Counted from the first letter of the stretch, positions 22,196-31,752 are shown. The stretch: DNA of 64,000 nt from Aradus depressus (GCA_963662175.1 OY759215.1:15551079-15615078), one strand, 5' to 3'. Numbers and translations: made by a program. Notes: generated by a model not told the origin, from the sequence alone.

Positions 22196-25100
22196 TTACT
22201 CAATTCCACGCTTCTCCATCTCTCGGAGCTTCCTGAGGACTTCCGCAGCATACCCGCCGACCGCAGTCCACTTCTCCTGCGACTCCAGCATGCAGCTCAC
22301 TAGGGTCTCCGGCGTGAGCGGCTCACCTAGAACTCTTTCGAGCTCATGACGCTCCTCGCTGAAGCGAGCACACTGGAAGAATATGTGCTCAACATCTTCC
22401 TTTGCTCCGCAGCAGTGTGGACAGTCCGGGTCTTCTACTCGTTTAAATCTGAACAGGTATGCCCGGAAACACCCGTTCCCAGACAGAAGTTGGGTCAGGT
22501 AGTACCCTACTTCACCGTGGGGCCGGTTTACCCACTTCTCAATATTCAATATTAATCGGCGGGTCCACTTGCCATTCGGTGAATTTTTCCACCTTGTTTG
22601 CCACTGTTGCAGGCTGGTCTTCCTTTCTTCCTCTCGGATCTGTATTTTTTCTGCTTGATCGGTCGTGCGTCGCAGATAAAGCCTCTGGCGCTCTTCCGCA
22701 GTGATGTCTATCGGGGGCATTCCAGCTATGACGCACACAGCATCACCGGACACGGTGCGAAATGCGGCCGTCACTCTTATTGCAGCTATCCGATGCACAG
22801 CCGCCATCTTGCTTCGGTACGTTGCCACCTTAAGGGCTTCTGACCAGATTGGAGCTCCGTAGAGCAGTACTGAGGAGGTAACTGAAGCCAGCAACCTTCT
22901 CGCTACTTGTCTTGGTCCACCCGCGTTAGGCATTATCCGGGACAGTGCTGCATTGATGTTCGCGGCCTTTTTGCTGGCTTGCTCGATGTGATACTTGAAG
23001 GATAGCCTTGCATCCAACATAATACCGAGGTAGCGGATGTAAGGTTGTGACGGGATGGCATGGTCACCAACCTCAAGGGTGATGGTCTCCCTCTTTTTCC
23101 TGCTCGTTATCAACACTGTCTCCGTCTTATGTTCTGCCAGTTGTAGGCCTACTGACTTCATCCACTCATGGATGAGTACCATGACATACTCGAAGTCGCT
23201 ATTTACTTCGTCCAGGGTCTTATCAGTAATGACGACTGCCACGTCATCTGCAAACGCCACTAGCTTAACGTTCGCTGGTAGCGGCAGTCTCAATAAGAGA
23301 TCGTACATCACGTTCCACATGAATGGTCCGAGTACCGATCCCTGGGGAACGCCGCCCGTCACATTATACTTTTCGAGTCCATTCTGCGTCTCATAAATTA
23401 GCACCCTGTTATGGAAGTAATCGGCGACTATCTTCTTGAGGTAACGTGGCACGCTATGTCTCTCTAGTGCTTTCCAGATGCAGTCCCATCTGGCTGAATT
23501 AAAGGCATTCTTGACGTCCAGTGTAGCTACAAGGCAGTAGTGTTTGCTACCGCCTTTCCATCGTTTGCCAGAGATCGCTTCCTTAGCGATGTTTGTCACC
23601 GAATTCACTGCGTTCAGCGTCGATCGAGCCTTCCTAAAACCGTACTGGTTCTCAGAGAGTCCGTCGCCTATGGTTTCCTCAAGTCTGTCTAATAGGATTC
23701 GCTCCAGGACTTTGCCAGCACTATCCAACATGCAGAGAGGGCGGTATGACGATGGCTCGTCTGGAGGCCTTTTCCCCTTGGGAATGAGCACTAGTCTCTG
23801 CCTCTTCCATGGTTCTGGGAATACTCCCTCCCTGAGGCATGCGTTGTACATCTCTAAGAACATATCCGGCTTAGCACTAATAGCAGTTTTTAGCGCTATA
23901 TTTGGAATGCCGTCTAGTCCAGGGGCCTTGCCTGTTCTCAGTCTTTCACTAGCCTTCCTCAGTTCATCAGGGGTTATCGGAGGGATAAACTCGCACACAG
24001 CCACTTCTTCGCTTCGGAGCTCTTGTTTCAGTTGTTGAGGGAACAACGTCTTCACGATTTTCCTCAAGAGCGTAGGACAGGTCGGCATGGGCATAGGGAA
24101 GCTCTTCAGCCTTTTCATGACCGTTTTATACGGTGTTCCCCATGGATCCCTGTCAACTTCATTACACAATTCTTTCCAGCATTGCTGCTTGCTGGACCTT
24201 ATGGCAAGCTTCAATGTTGTTCGCGCCAGTTTGTATTTTAGTTGCAGCTCTGTGCAATTATCTCTAACACGTGCTCGTTGATATAACCTCCTAGCTCTAT
24301 TGCAGTCCTTCCGGAGTTGAGCAATGCCATTATTCCACCAGTAGACGGGAGGATGTTTATAGTTCCTTTGATTCCTAGGCATTGAAGCATCGCAGGCTCT
24401 TTTCACACACTCCATGACATGTTTCGTTTCGGTTTCCGCTATGCTTTTTTGGCTGGTGTTATCCGTCATTACAAAACGAAAAGCTTCTTCGTCAAATGCC
24501 TTTGCCTTCCATCCTGCTATCATTCGGCTGCCTGGTGCTCTATTTTTTGGCTCGAATGATACCTGCCACAGAATTGCCTGGTGATCGCTATTTGTGTAGC
24601 ATTCGCTCACTTCCCATTCCGTATTGCTATTGACTAGTCGACCGCTGACGAAAGTCAGGTCAACTATGGACCCTGTATTTCCCCTGCGGAATGTGAACTC
24701 GTCACCTTTGTTGAGTAGCACTACATCCAAAGAAGCAAAAGCCTCCAAGAGTGCCTGCCCTCTAGTATTCGTTTCTACGCTGCCCCAATCCTCAGCCCAT
24801 GCATTGAAGTCTCCGGCGATCGCCAGCGGACTGTGCCCCCTGGCATCATCGACCAACCGGTCCAGAAAGTCTTCGAATTCCTCAATCTTTGCATTGGGAG
24901 AAGCGTAGCAGCTATAGAAGTGGATACCATCCATCTTCACCCGCACGAAGCCAGACTCTGGTCTCTTCATAGTCTCCTGGAAAGGTCGCCCTAGGCACGA
25001 CCAAACTGCCGCCCAGCTAGTGTTATCTGCTGCCCAGGGTTGGCTATCGACATTTTTGTATTGCTCAGAGAGTATAGCTATGTCGATATTCTTTTCGCGT

Positions 25101-25210
25101 ACTGTCTGCCACAATAGATCTTGCGCAGCTTCACAATGATTGAGGTTGAGTTGTAGGATCCTCATTTTCTTTTCGTCGCTGTCCGCATTGCTTCGGCGAA
25201 TAGTGGGCAT
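22196..25210 (-). CDS. LINE ORF2: endonuclease / reverse transcriptase
   Basis: Intact 1004-residue frame. The N-terminal ~230 residues form an APE-type endonuclease (LQLNLNHCEAAQDLL near residue 18, AILSEQY, GDFNAWAEDWGS, SDHQAI near 208) that would nick target DNA. The reverse transcriptase follows (SYRPLCMLDSAGKVLERIL, QYGFRKARST, LDVKNAFNSARWD, GVPQGSVLGP, catalytic FADD near residue 652) and would copy the element RNA at the nick. The C-terminus carries CPHCCGAKEDVEHIFFQC, the CCHC finger typical of R1/R2-type LINEs. The length fits R1-clade ORF2. No stop or frameshift is visible, so the enzyme may be functional. It overlaps the end of ORF1 by 49 nt, as is common when ORF2 is made by reinitiation. 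The first Met (25210) may not be the true start, since strong homology begins at MRILQLNL about 15 residues later. Confidence 0.95.
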   Translation of the reverse strand: MPTIRRSNADSDEKKMRILQLNLNHCEAAQDLLWQTVREKNIDIAILSEQYKNVDSQPWAADNTSWAAVWSCLGRPFQETMKRPESGFVRVKMDGIHFYSCYASPNAKIEEFEDFLDRLVDDARGHSPLAIAGDFNAWAEDWGSVETNTRGQALLEAFASLDVVLLNKGDEFTFRRGNTGSIVDLTFVSGRLVNSNTEWEVSECYTNSDHQAILWQVSFEPKNRAPGSRMIAGWKAKAFDEEAFRFVMTDNTSQKSIAETETKHVMECVKRACDASMPRNQRNYKHPPVYWWNNGIAQLRKDCNRARRLYQRARVRDNCTELQLKYKLARTTLKLAIRSSKQQCWKELCNEVDRDPWGTPYKTVMKRLKSFPMPMPTCPTLLRKIVKTLFPQQLKQELRSEEVAVCEFIPPITPDELRKASERLRTGKAPGLDGIPNIALKTAISAKPDMFLEMYNACLREGVFPEPWKRQRLVLIPKGKRPPDEPSSYRPLCMLDSAGKVLERILLDRLEETIGDGLSENQYGFRKARSTLNAVNSVTNIAKEAISGKRWKGGSKHYCLVATLDVKNAFNSARWDCIWKALERHSVPRYLKKIVADYFHNRVLIYETQNGLEKYNVTGGVPQGSVLGPFMWNVMYDLLLRLPLPANVKLVAFADDVAVVITDKTLDEVNSDFEYVMVLIHEWMKSVGLQLAEHKTETVLITSRKKRETITLEVGDHAIPSQPYIRYLGIMLDARLSFKYHIEQASKKAANINAALSRIMPNAGGPRQVARRLLASVTSSVLLYGAPIWSEALKVATYRSKMAAVHRIAAIRVTAAFRTVSGDAVCVIAGMPPIDITAEERQRLYLRRTTDQAEKIQIREEERKTSLQQWQTRWKNSPNGKWTRRLILNIEKWVNRPHGEVGYYLTQLLSGNGCFRAYLFRFKRVEDPDCPHCCGAKEDVEHIFFQCARFSEERHELERVLGEPLTPETLVSCMLESQEKWTAVGGYAAEVLRKLREMEKRGIE

Positions 25211-26001
25211 TTCCTACTACCAGCTACATGATCTTTCTTTACCTTGTTATCTTTCTCCAGGCAAAGTACACAACAAGGATTGTTAGTGCATATGTCCGCC
25301 TTGTGACCATTTTTCCCGCACTTGAAGCAATCCTGAGCCCTATCAACTTCGCTTTTACAGTTCCGTGATAGGTGTCCAAAATGCCAGCACTTGTAACATT
25401 TCGTGAGGCGCGTTTTTTCTCTAATACGACAGTTTACCCAACCAATGCGGATTTTACCATTTTCGACAGCCTTTCTGGCGATCTCGGCTGGGAGGTTGGC
25501 CACTGCAGTTTGAGTGCCCCCGTAAGCTTTTCTAACAGATTTGATCGAGTCGAGCACTATCCCGTTTACGTCCTTGAAGTGCTTGGTTAGAGCCTCTAGG
25601 ATGTCTTCTTTTGTTGAAGCTTCATCCAAATCTTTGATTTCCACTTCAATGTGGTGTACCCGGCTACCTACTTTCGCGTCCTCACCTAGAGCCGCTCCAA
25701 TAGATGATGTAAAGTAGGCAGTTTGCTCAGTAGCGGACTTATCTAGTATGAGGATCAGGTCTCCGGACATGGTTTTCCTGATCCTATGTACTTTGTTCCC
25801 CAACTCTTCCAAGTTAGGGTCTTTTTTGACTTTACTTAGGATTTCCGCATACGACAGGCTGCCCTTCTTCTGGATGATAATCGCTCCACTGAGTGTTGGC
25901 TTCGGTCGCTGCTTCGGAGGCTTTGGGATTTTCCTCGGCTTCTTCCCGTCAACATTCTGCCATTGCTCTTCCGGCGGCCGGACAGAGGACTGGGTCACCA
26001 C
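25162..26001 (-). pseudogene. LINE ORF1 (Gag-like zinc-knuckle protein), N-terminally truncated
   Basis: Open for 279 codons, but it has no ATG at its start: the frame opens right after a TAG that lies in the flanking minisatellite, and the first codon is GTG. It therefore represents the C-terminal part of ORF1. The end carries two CX2CX4HX4C knuckles (CYKCWHFGHLSRNC and CFKCGKNGHKADIC) and a third cysteine cluster (CCVLCLEKD...C), the triplet seen in R1-clade ORF1 proteins, which bind element RNA. Before it is a lysine/proline-rich segment and a region resembling the RRM-like part of such proteins. This 5' truncation, common in LINE insertions, is what disables the element as a unit. Confidence 0.88.
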
Positions 26002-26125
26002 ACATCTCTATATACTGTCATCTGTACCACACTGACCTCTACATACTGTCATCTGTACCACACTGATCTCTACATACTGTCATCTGTACCACACTGATCT
26101 CTATATACTGTCATCCATATAAATA
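26002..26125. repeat. 31-bp minisatellite at the LINE 5' junction
   Basis: About 3.6-4 copies of ctctacatactgtcatctgtaccacactgat, nearly perfect. The last copy breaks down at tgtcatccatataaat. It begins directly at the truncated 5' end of the R1-type LINE. Confidence 0.88.
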
Positions 26126-26174
26126 ATCAATGCTACAGTAAATAACTTTTTATTCTTTATTTTCCAGTTGTACT

Positions 26175-27150
26175 TACTCTTACTCCGTTGGCGACGAACC
26201 CTGAAGATCCTTAGCCGCCCACACTAGCCTTCTCCACCGCGATCTGTCGTGCGCCACCGGTCGCCAGTTCACCACGTGGTGTTCCACAGCATCCTTCTTC
26301 ACCAGGTCAGCCCACCTCAGCCTTGGTCTTCCTCGTGATCTGGCTCCTTGGACCTGAGCGTCCATGATGCGTCCTATGGCTGTCTGCTGTCCGCTTCTCA
26401 CCACGTGTCCAGCCCATCTTAAGCGCCGTGATTTCATATCTGCAACTACAGTCGGGTGTTGCCAGAAGATGTCCCTCAGCTCCCTGTTGGTTCTGATCCT
26501 CCACTCTTGGGTTTCTCTATCCTTGACCGGACCTGCTATCTTCCTCAGCACTTTATTTTCAAACGTCTGGAAACGTTTCTCCAGATGTGAGGTCAGGGTC
26601 CAGGTTTCACACCCATAGATCAGAACGGGCTTTACCATGGAGCTGTAGATCCTATACTTCAGGTTCGTTGACAAGGCTCTGGACCATAGCAGCTTGATGA
26701 CAGAGAAATACGCTCTTTCGGGCCTGCAGAAGTCTTCTGTCCACCTCCTCCAACATCGAGTTGATGCTAGTTACCGTGGACCCGAGATACCTGAAGTTCT
26801 CAACTCTTGGGAAGGAGAAGGTCCCCACATTTAATTCCTGCTCCAGATGAATATTCTTACTGACTATAAGGTAGTCGCTCTTGTCGACATTAACTTCCAG
26901 CCCTACTCTGCAGCTGTGCTTAAGTAGTTTTCCCGCCTTACTTTTAACTTCTTCTGGGCTGTTTCCTAAGAAGGCCATGTCATCCGCATACGCCAGGACT
27001 CCGTTTTCTCCGGCTATCTGGGTGCCTTCCTCGTTCCTCATCACCAGCCTTATCACTCGCTCAAGGGCCAGGATGAACAGGAGAGGGGAGAGGCAGTCAC
27101 CTTGCTTGAGGCCACTCATAACATCGAAGGGCTCCGAAAGTTCTCCTTAA
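26175..27150 (-). pseudogene. Second non-LTR retrotransposon, RT C-terminal half, frameshifted
   Basis: Two minus-strand frames form one decayed protein. The upstream part (27150-26725) has GLKQGDCLSPLLF and the catalytic LAYADDMAFLG, i.e. reverse transcriptase motifs B and C. The downstream part (26180-26730) has YGCETWTL, LRWAGHVVR, GRPRLRW and WRRLVWAAKDLQG, the C-terminal domain shared by many arthropod LINEs annotated as endonuclease-reverse transcriptase. The frame changes at about 26725-26735, where a single-base indel would rejoin them. Everything upstream of motif B is missing. It differs from the R1-type ORF2 beside it, so it is another family (RTE or related; not decided). Confidence 0.85.
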
Positions 27151-27370
27151 ATGTCTACCTGTCCCTGGTAGATATTTAATGTCTTTTTTAACTAATAAAA
27201 ACTGCTCTGACCCAGAACAAACAATATTACTTACATTTTAACATGTCAATTCACAAATAAATATTTAAAAATAACTGAATCAGTAAAACACTGAAGGCTA
27301 TTTACATTATTTATGTTTTACTCATTAATTGTTCAACTGTTCACTTGTCAATACAGTCGCACTATACACT
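27151..27370. other. Short AT-rich spacer
   Basis: No coding or repeat feature recognised between the LINE fragment and the next SINE. Confidence 0.4.
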
Positions 27371-27603
27371 AACGTTCGAAACCCGGCCGAGGCTCTTGAG
27401 TTAAAAAGCTGGAGCAAAACCCTAGAGCACACCATCCTTCGGAATGGACGTTGCGATGGTCCCGAGCCTGTATGATGTCAGGTACTCGTTAAAGACCCCA
27501 ACCTGCGTAGGCAAAATTTCCACCAGAGCGAAGAAAAAGCGTTCTGGTAGTATGCGATATGACCTTGTGTTAAAGCCCGGGCATGATTCATAAAACTAAC
27601 TGT
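27371..27603 (+). mobile_element. tRNA-derived SINE copy, head truncated
   Basis: Begins in the B-box region (acgttcgaaacccggccgagg) and continues through 'gatggtcccgagcctgtatgatgtcagg' and 'gtatgcgatatgacc' to gcatgattcataaaactaac. The A-box half is missing. Confidence 0.78.
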
Positions 27604-27619
27604 ACACCATCTCAATCCA

Positions 27620-27915
27620 TAAAAGGCTCATTTAGAATGTGTTCATGATTCAAAAGTCCCCATGTATTAATCAATTAATCATTTTCAGCCCAAACGATTG
27701 ATTGATATATATACGTATCGACACAAAATTTAATATGAAGATTTAGGAGCCCCCACGTGAGTCAACTATTGAATATTAGCGCAAACGGTTGACTGGTTTT
27801 GGAGGAGAGGGGCGAAAATTTAATTGACTAATCCGTTTTGGGGAAGTATCGGTCAGAAATTCGATACTGAGTTTTCAACGGAATTTCATGCTATCCCATT
27901 CCATTATTCCAAAAA
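27620..27915 (-). repeat. Family B dispersed repeat
   Basis: Modules 'cgtatcgacacaaaatttaatatg', 'aacggttgactggttttgg', 'gttttggggaagtatcggtcagaaattcgatactgag', 'catgctatccc'. Non-coding. Confidence 0.6.
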
Positions 27916-28218
27916 TGGAAACTAAAAACTAGCAGATTGCCCTGAAGTAACTTTGCATTATACATATATACACGAAGCTGATTACATGCGATATCTGAAT
28001 AAAACAGCTTATTCCCTCCCCCACCACCTCTTTTGCTACTCGAAAATGTTATCAATCTCCAATATTTTTAACTTGAGCAAAAAAAAAAAATCATGGAATG
28101 AAAAATGTTTAAAATAAAAATTTCATACTGGATCACTTTTTCACATAGGATCAATATTAATTGAAAAATATAATAATTTTAACTTATATATATATATATA
28201 TGTATAGTATAAGTATAT

Positions 28219-29339
28219 TGTAGCATGTCTACCCTATAGATAATGCTCAGAACTGGCGATGTCTATGAGAGGATCGCGATCGCTAGGAGCAAAGTATGGG
28301 TTGTGTGGTGTTGAATAAACGAGAATTGCATTTGGAAGAGAATGCTCGGAACCAATGATGCCTGCGAGAGAATCGCGATCGCTGGGAGCGAAAATAAAGA
28401 ATAATAGAGACACAATGGAAAGGAAGCCAAGATAATTGTCTACATCCGGTGTATAAGGAATAAGCAGTAAAGGTTTTTTTTTCTTACTCCAGGTTTTCAC
28501 ACAACTAGAGGCAGATGTTAATTGGTAATATGCGATTGGCTGGAAATAAAATGGGCGGAGTCCGACGACCAATCAAGCCTCGAGAACTGTCCCCTACCAC
28601 GGTCAGATATCGGAAGCCACTCCCCGTTTTACTCATTCTTTGCTCATGTCTTGGTGGATCACCACGTATCTTTTCTATAAGTAAAGTTTAGTTTGAATAT
28701 GTGAAATTACTAACAGTCTTCGTTCATGTCTTGGGTGATCACCACGTATCTTTTCTATAAGTAATATCAGTTTGAATATGTGAATTAGTCGTAGAGACAC
28801 ACTTTGATTTTGGACGGTGCAAAGTCAGTGGGGGTGTAACTTCTGGTGTGCCCTCGAAACTACGCAGATCTTCAGGGACTATGTGAATAGACGATTTCTA
28901 CGGGAAGTCCAGAAAGGGTGATCACGCCGTCATTCGCCATGGATATCGTATCGAGGTACCTCGTAATTAAGTTATAATTCAGTCCTTCAGACACACGGCC
29001 AAATTATATATATATTCAATTGTTGTTTTGTAAATATGTTCTCATTAAAATAAATATGTTAAAGTTATAGGTTTGATTCATTTCATTCCCCCCCCCCCCC
29101 CCCCACTCATGCTTCTTCTGGTTGACAACAGTAATTAATTATTGTTAATTACTGATGTCAACTAACCGTTAGGATCTTGTAACCGTTCTTCCCGTGGGAG
29201 TGCTTTCAGCTATTCAGGCATTGTTTAATTAAAGTCGCGATTTAAATAATTTTCAAATTTAATAATTTTTCGATCTCAATTTTATTTATTTTATTAATTA
29301 CGTGATTTGCACTCACACAGGGAGGGAAATGGTTATAAT
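28219..29339 (+). repeat. 5' LTR
   Basis: 1121 bp, starting tgtagcatgtctacc and ending gaaatggttataat. Promoter-like elements: ggcgg and CCAAT (28569-28573), tataag (28676-28681). Polyadenylation hexamer aataaa at 29049-29054, then a 17-C run (29088-29104). Two internal direct repeats: about 53 bp at 28242 and 28341, each around gatcgcgatc, and about 60 bp at 28645 and 28726 (catgtcttgg...tataagtaa). The ends do not follow TG...CA strictly, so exact boundaries rest on the match to the 3' copy and the PBS. Confidence 0.95.
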
Positions 29340-29357
29340 TGGCGCCCGAACAGGGAC
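29340..29357 (+). promoter_or_regulatory. Primer binding site, tRNA-Lys3 type
   Basis: TGGCGCCCGAACAGGGAC is a full 18-nt complement to the 3' end of tRNA-Lys(UUU), the same PBS as in lentiviruses and in some insect gypsy-group elements. It primes minus-strand synthesis and touches the LTR directly. Confidence 0.95.
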
Positions 29358-29705
29358 TTGATTTGTTTATTAATTATGCCAATTAGTATAATTAATGAAC
29401 CCCACTAATCGGTCCCTTATTAATTAATTAATTTTTTTTTAAAAAAATTTTTAAAAATTTTTAAATAAACATTTTTTTTTTGCTTTTTAACGTAGATTCC
29501 AGCCTATTAGGCCACAATGTTATATTTTCACTTAAAGTCGGTATTTAGAATCAAAACTGAAGAAGGATGGGTGAGGGTAGGGACAATGAATGACATCATT
29601 TATTGAAATAATTTTATTTTTTTTGTTTTTGATTTTTTTTTTTTATGTAGATTTAGTAGGCATTTATTTTACATATTATAACTATTGTTGTATTGTGATG
29701 CCATC
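29358..29705 (+). other. LTR-element leader
   Basis: AT-rich untranslated leader (long T and A runs at 29430-29480 and 29615-29645). No start codon here opens a recognisable frame. Leader sequence of this kind normally holds the packaging signal, but none can be recognised by eye. Confidence 0.5.
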
Positions 29706-30057
29706 TGCAGGAACAGATGGGAAACTTGGGAAAGGATTTAAAAGCGGACATGCAGGAACAGATAGGACAGCAGGGAAAGGCCATGCAGGAACAGATTTCG
29801 GGACTAGGACAACAGGGAAAGGCCATGCAGGAACAGATAGGACAGCAGACTTCGGAGATAAAGGAACAAATTTCGGCAATGGCAAATAATATCGAATCCA
29901 TTAATCGCGATATGGGCACTCTACGATCTGAGTCCGGAGAATTGAGAACTAGACAGGATAATTTAGAAGGGAAATATGACAAACATGTTTCTGAAGTTAG
30001 GGACATGGTAGATGTCTGTCATCATGAAATGACAGGTAGGATCATGTCAGAAACACA
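29706..30057 (+). repeat. Duplicated gag segment, upstream copy
   Basis: 352 bp that match 30264-30615 at a constant offset of 558 bp with one difference seen (gcaatggca versus gcaatagca). Both encode the same glutamine-rich, heptad-like repeat (GKAMQEQI / GLGQQGKAMQEQI). This upstream copy lacks the normal gag start. Its frame (ATG at 29717, 120 codons) is an accidental opening and ends soon after the duplication. Confidence 0.93.
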
Positions 30058-30139
30058 GGAAGGTCACCATAGAAATTAGGTTAGCACCAGACCTCCCGTA
30101 TAATTCATTTAATTGTTTTGATATATATTTCTTATCAGA

Positions 30140-30637
30140 ATGGAAGGGAAAGGGAAGTCGGACTTAGAGCCGATACAGACACGGTCTAGGAAAACTATCC
30201 GTACGCCCCCGGAGTCCCCGGTAGAAAATCCTAAATTTGACCTAGAGGCGATGTTTAAGGCCATGCAGGAACAGATGGGAAACTTGGGAAAGGATTTAAA
30301 AGCGGACATGCAGGAACAGATAGGACAGCAGGGAAAGGCCATGCAGGAACAGATTTCGGGACTAGGACAACAGGGAAAGGCCATGCAGGAACAGATAGGA
30401 CAGCAGACTTCGGAGATAAAGGAACAAATTTCGGCAATAGCAAATAATATCGAATCCATTAATCGCGATATGGGCACTCTACGATCTGAGTCCGGAGAAT
30501 TGAGAACTAGACAGGATAATTTAGAAGGGAAATATGACAAACATGTTTCTGAAGTTAGGGACATGGTAGATGTCTGTCATCATGAAATGACAGGTAGGAT
30601 CATGTCAGAAACACAACGTTTAGATAAGGTAAGATAA
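30140..30637 (+). pseudogene. gag: gag N-terminal frame (matrix-like, coiled coil), stop-terminated
   Basis: The first plausible gag start (ATG at 30140) follows an acceptor-like tttcttatcag. The 165-residue product has a basic, proline-containing start (MEGKGKSDLEP, RKTIRTPPESP) and then a long helix-forming region of repeated MQEQIGQQGKA units, predicted to be coiled coil, followed by NIESINRDMGTL and ending RLDKVR. The frame stops at TAA (30635-30637). The same frame stays open for ~70 further codons with similar composition, so this looks like a nonsense mutation within a longer Gag rather than its natural end. In retroelements Gag assembles the particle and packages RNA. The coiled-coil role in assembly is inferred. 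Confidence 0.75.
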
Positions 30638-30894
30638 ATAAATTCGAACCAAAATCTTTTTCGTACCGATTGTGAGAAGAGATTCGCCAATATCTCGAAG
30701 AGAATAGATACTGTTTCGGGTCAAAATCAGGTCTCAACCCCAAAACATAATGACCAAGTGACGTTCCCCATCCCTGAAAACATAAGGATTGGTATACAGG
30801 TCAGACCTTTGCTCGCGAACAACCTAGTAACGTCACTTTCCAAAATACGTATATAAAAAATTACGAACGTAACAAGGTAACGTTCCGTAACAAT
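30638..30894 (+). pseudogene. gag: gag middle part, after stop and across a frame change
   Basis: Codons continue in the frame of the upstream gag piece to about 30775. From about 30780 the frame of the downstream gag ORF is open instead and runs without a stop into 30895 (first stop upstream of it is the TGA at about 30773). A one-base indel near 30770-30780 would explain this. Together with the TAA at 30635 it leaves Gag split. Only the breaks are described. Confidence 0.65.
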
Positions 30895-31752
30895 ATGTTG
30901 GATTTACCCAACCATTTCATATCAAATTTAGAAATTGCATATAGTCACATTGGAGAATTTTATAATCTGAACGAATTTATAAAGTCACATTTAAAGGGCG
31001 AGGGTCTGGATTGGTTCCTTGTAAAGTCAGGAAGTATCCGCTCTTTTGATGAATTCGTCAATGCGTTCAAAGATAGGTTCTGCGGGGAGAAATATGACGT
31101 TATAGTCCGTAGGGAACTTGATACCCAAGGCTATGCCGATCATATGGATAAAACACCCAGCGAACATTTTTCAAAATTAGTGTCACGACTCCAGGATAGT
31201 ACATATAAAATTCCGGAAGGCTACGTATGTGAACTATTAAGCAAACATTATGGAGAGACGGTCGAAAATTCAGTTAGGATCCAGGGAATAATCTCTATTG
31301 AGAGACTACATGAGCAAATAATTAGGATAGGTACTAACATAATTAGACGTGATTGTAAATTAAAGGATAGTTCTTGGAAAGGCGGGGAAAGACAGTACCG
31401 ACCAGATAGTCTTCCGAAAAACAATAACTTTCCCAAACAAGACCTACCTCGTTACAATTCTGGGAATGCACGGGGAACCTCTCACTACAATCAAGAGAGA
31501 GGGAATCAATTTAGCCGAGGCCCTTCCCGTGAGTCAAATCCAAATTACGATCGGCCACGTAATTACTATGACTCAAATCAGAATTATAATCGACCACCTA
31601 ATTATAGGGATAACCAGTCGAAACCTAACGTAAGAAACATGGAGGTAGTGACCGACAACAATGTCAATACAGACATGAAAGAAATAAAGCAATCCCTTGG
31701 AGAGTTGGCTAACAACCTGAAACCAATTGTTGACCGCTTGATAAAAAACTAA
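30895..31752 (+). CDS. gag: gag capsid/nucleocapsid-like ORF
   Basis: 285 codons. Residues ~1-160 resemble the retrotransposon Gag capsid domain (Retrotrans_gag type), with WFLVKSGSIRSFDEFVNAF and FSKLVSRLQDS. No CCHC zinc knuckle is present. The C-terminal ~110 residues are instead rich in Asn, Arg, Tyr and Pro (YDRPRNYYDSNQNYNRPPNY), a basic tail that may bind RNA in place of a knuckle. The reading frame is open upstream of the ATG for about 40 codons, so the ATG is probably internal to the original Gag. It ends at TAA 31750-31752, directly after a slippery heptamer that would shift ribosomes into the pol frame. Confidence 0.8.
   Translation: MLDLPNHFISNLEIAYSHIGEFYNLNEFIKSHLKGEGLDWFLVKSGSIRSFDEFVNAFKDRFCGEKYDVIVRRELDTQGYADHMDKTPSEHFSKLVSRLQDSTYKIPEGYVCELLSKHYGETVENSVRIQGIISIERLHEQIIRIGTNIIRRDCKLKDSSWKGGERQYRPDSLPKNNNFPKQDLPRYNSGNARGTSHYNQERGNQFSRGPSRESNPNYDRPRNYYDSNQNYNRPPNYRDNQSKPNVRNMEVVTDNNVNTDMKEIKQSLGELANNLKPIVDRLIKN

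Larger units (their letters stand above)
21927..26001 (-). mobile_element. R1-clade non-LTR retrotransposon, 5'-truncated
   Basis: Minus-strand LINE. It runs from a truncated ORF1 (25162-26001) through an intact overlapping ORF2 (22196-25210) and a ~210-bp 3' untranslated region to a 59-nt A tail, seen as an unbroken T run at 21927-21985. The order zinc-knuckle ORF1, then apurinic endonuclease plus reverse transcriptase with a C-terminal CCHC finger, is that of the R1 clade. About 4.07 kb remain; full R1-clade elements are usually 5-6 kb. The 5' end stops at a 31-bp minisatellite. Confidence 0.9.

Noticed and set aside
23544..24038. Open frames of 110-164 codons on the plus strand across 22.0-25.6 kb
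   Set aside because: Antisense shadows of the LINE ORF1/ORF2 on the minus strand.
28234..28572. 112-codon minus-strand frame in the 5' LTR, repeated at 34527-34865 in the 3' LTR
   Set aside because: Identical because the LTRs are identical; no domain, antisense to the element.
29717..30079. 120-codon frame that looks like a second gag gene
   Set aside because: It is the duplicated segment without the gag start and ends just beyond the duplication; treated as a repeat.
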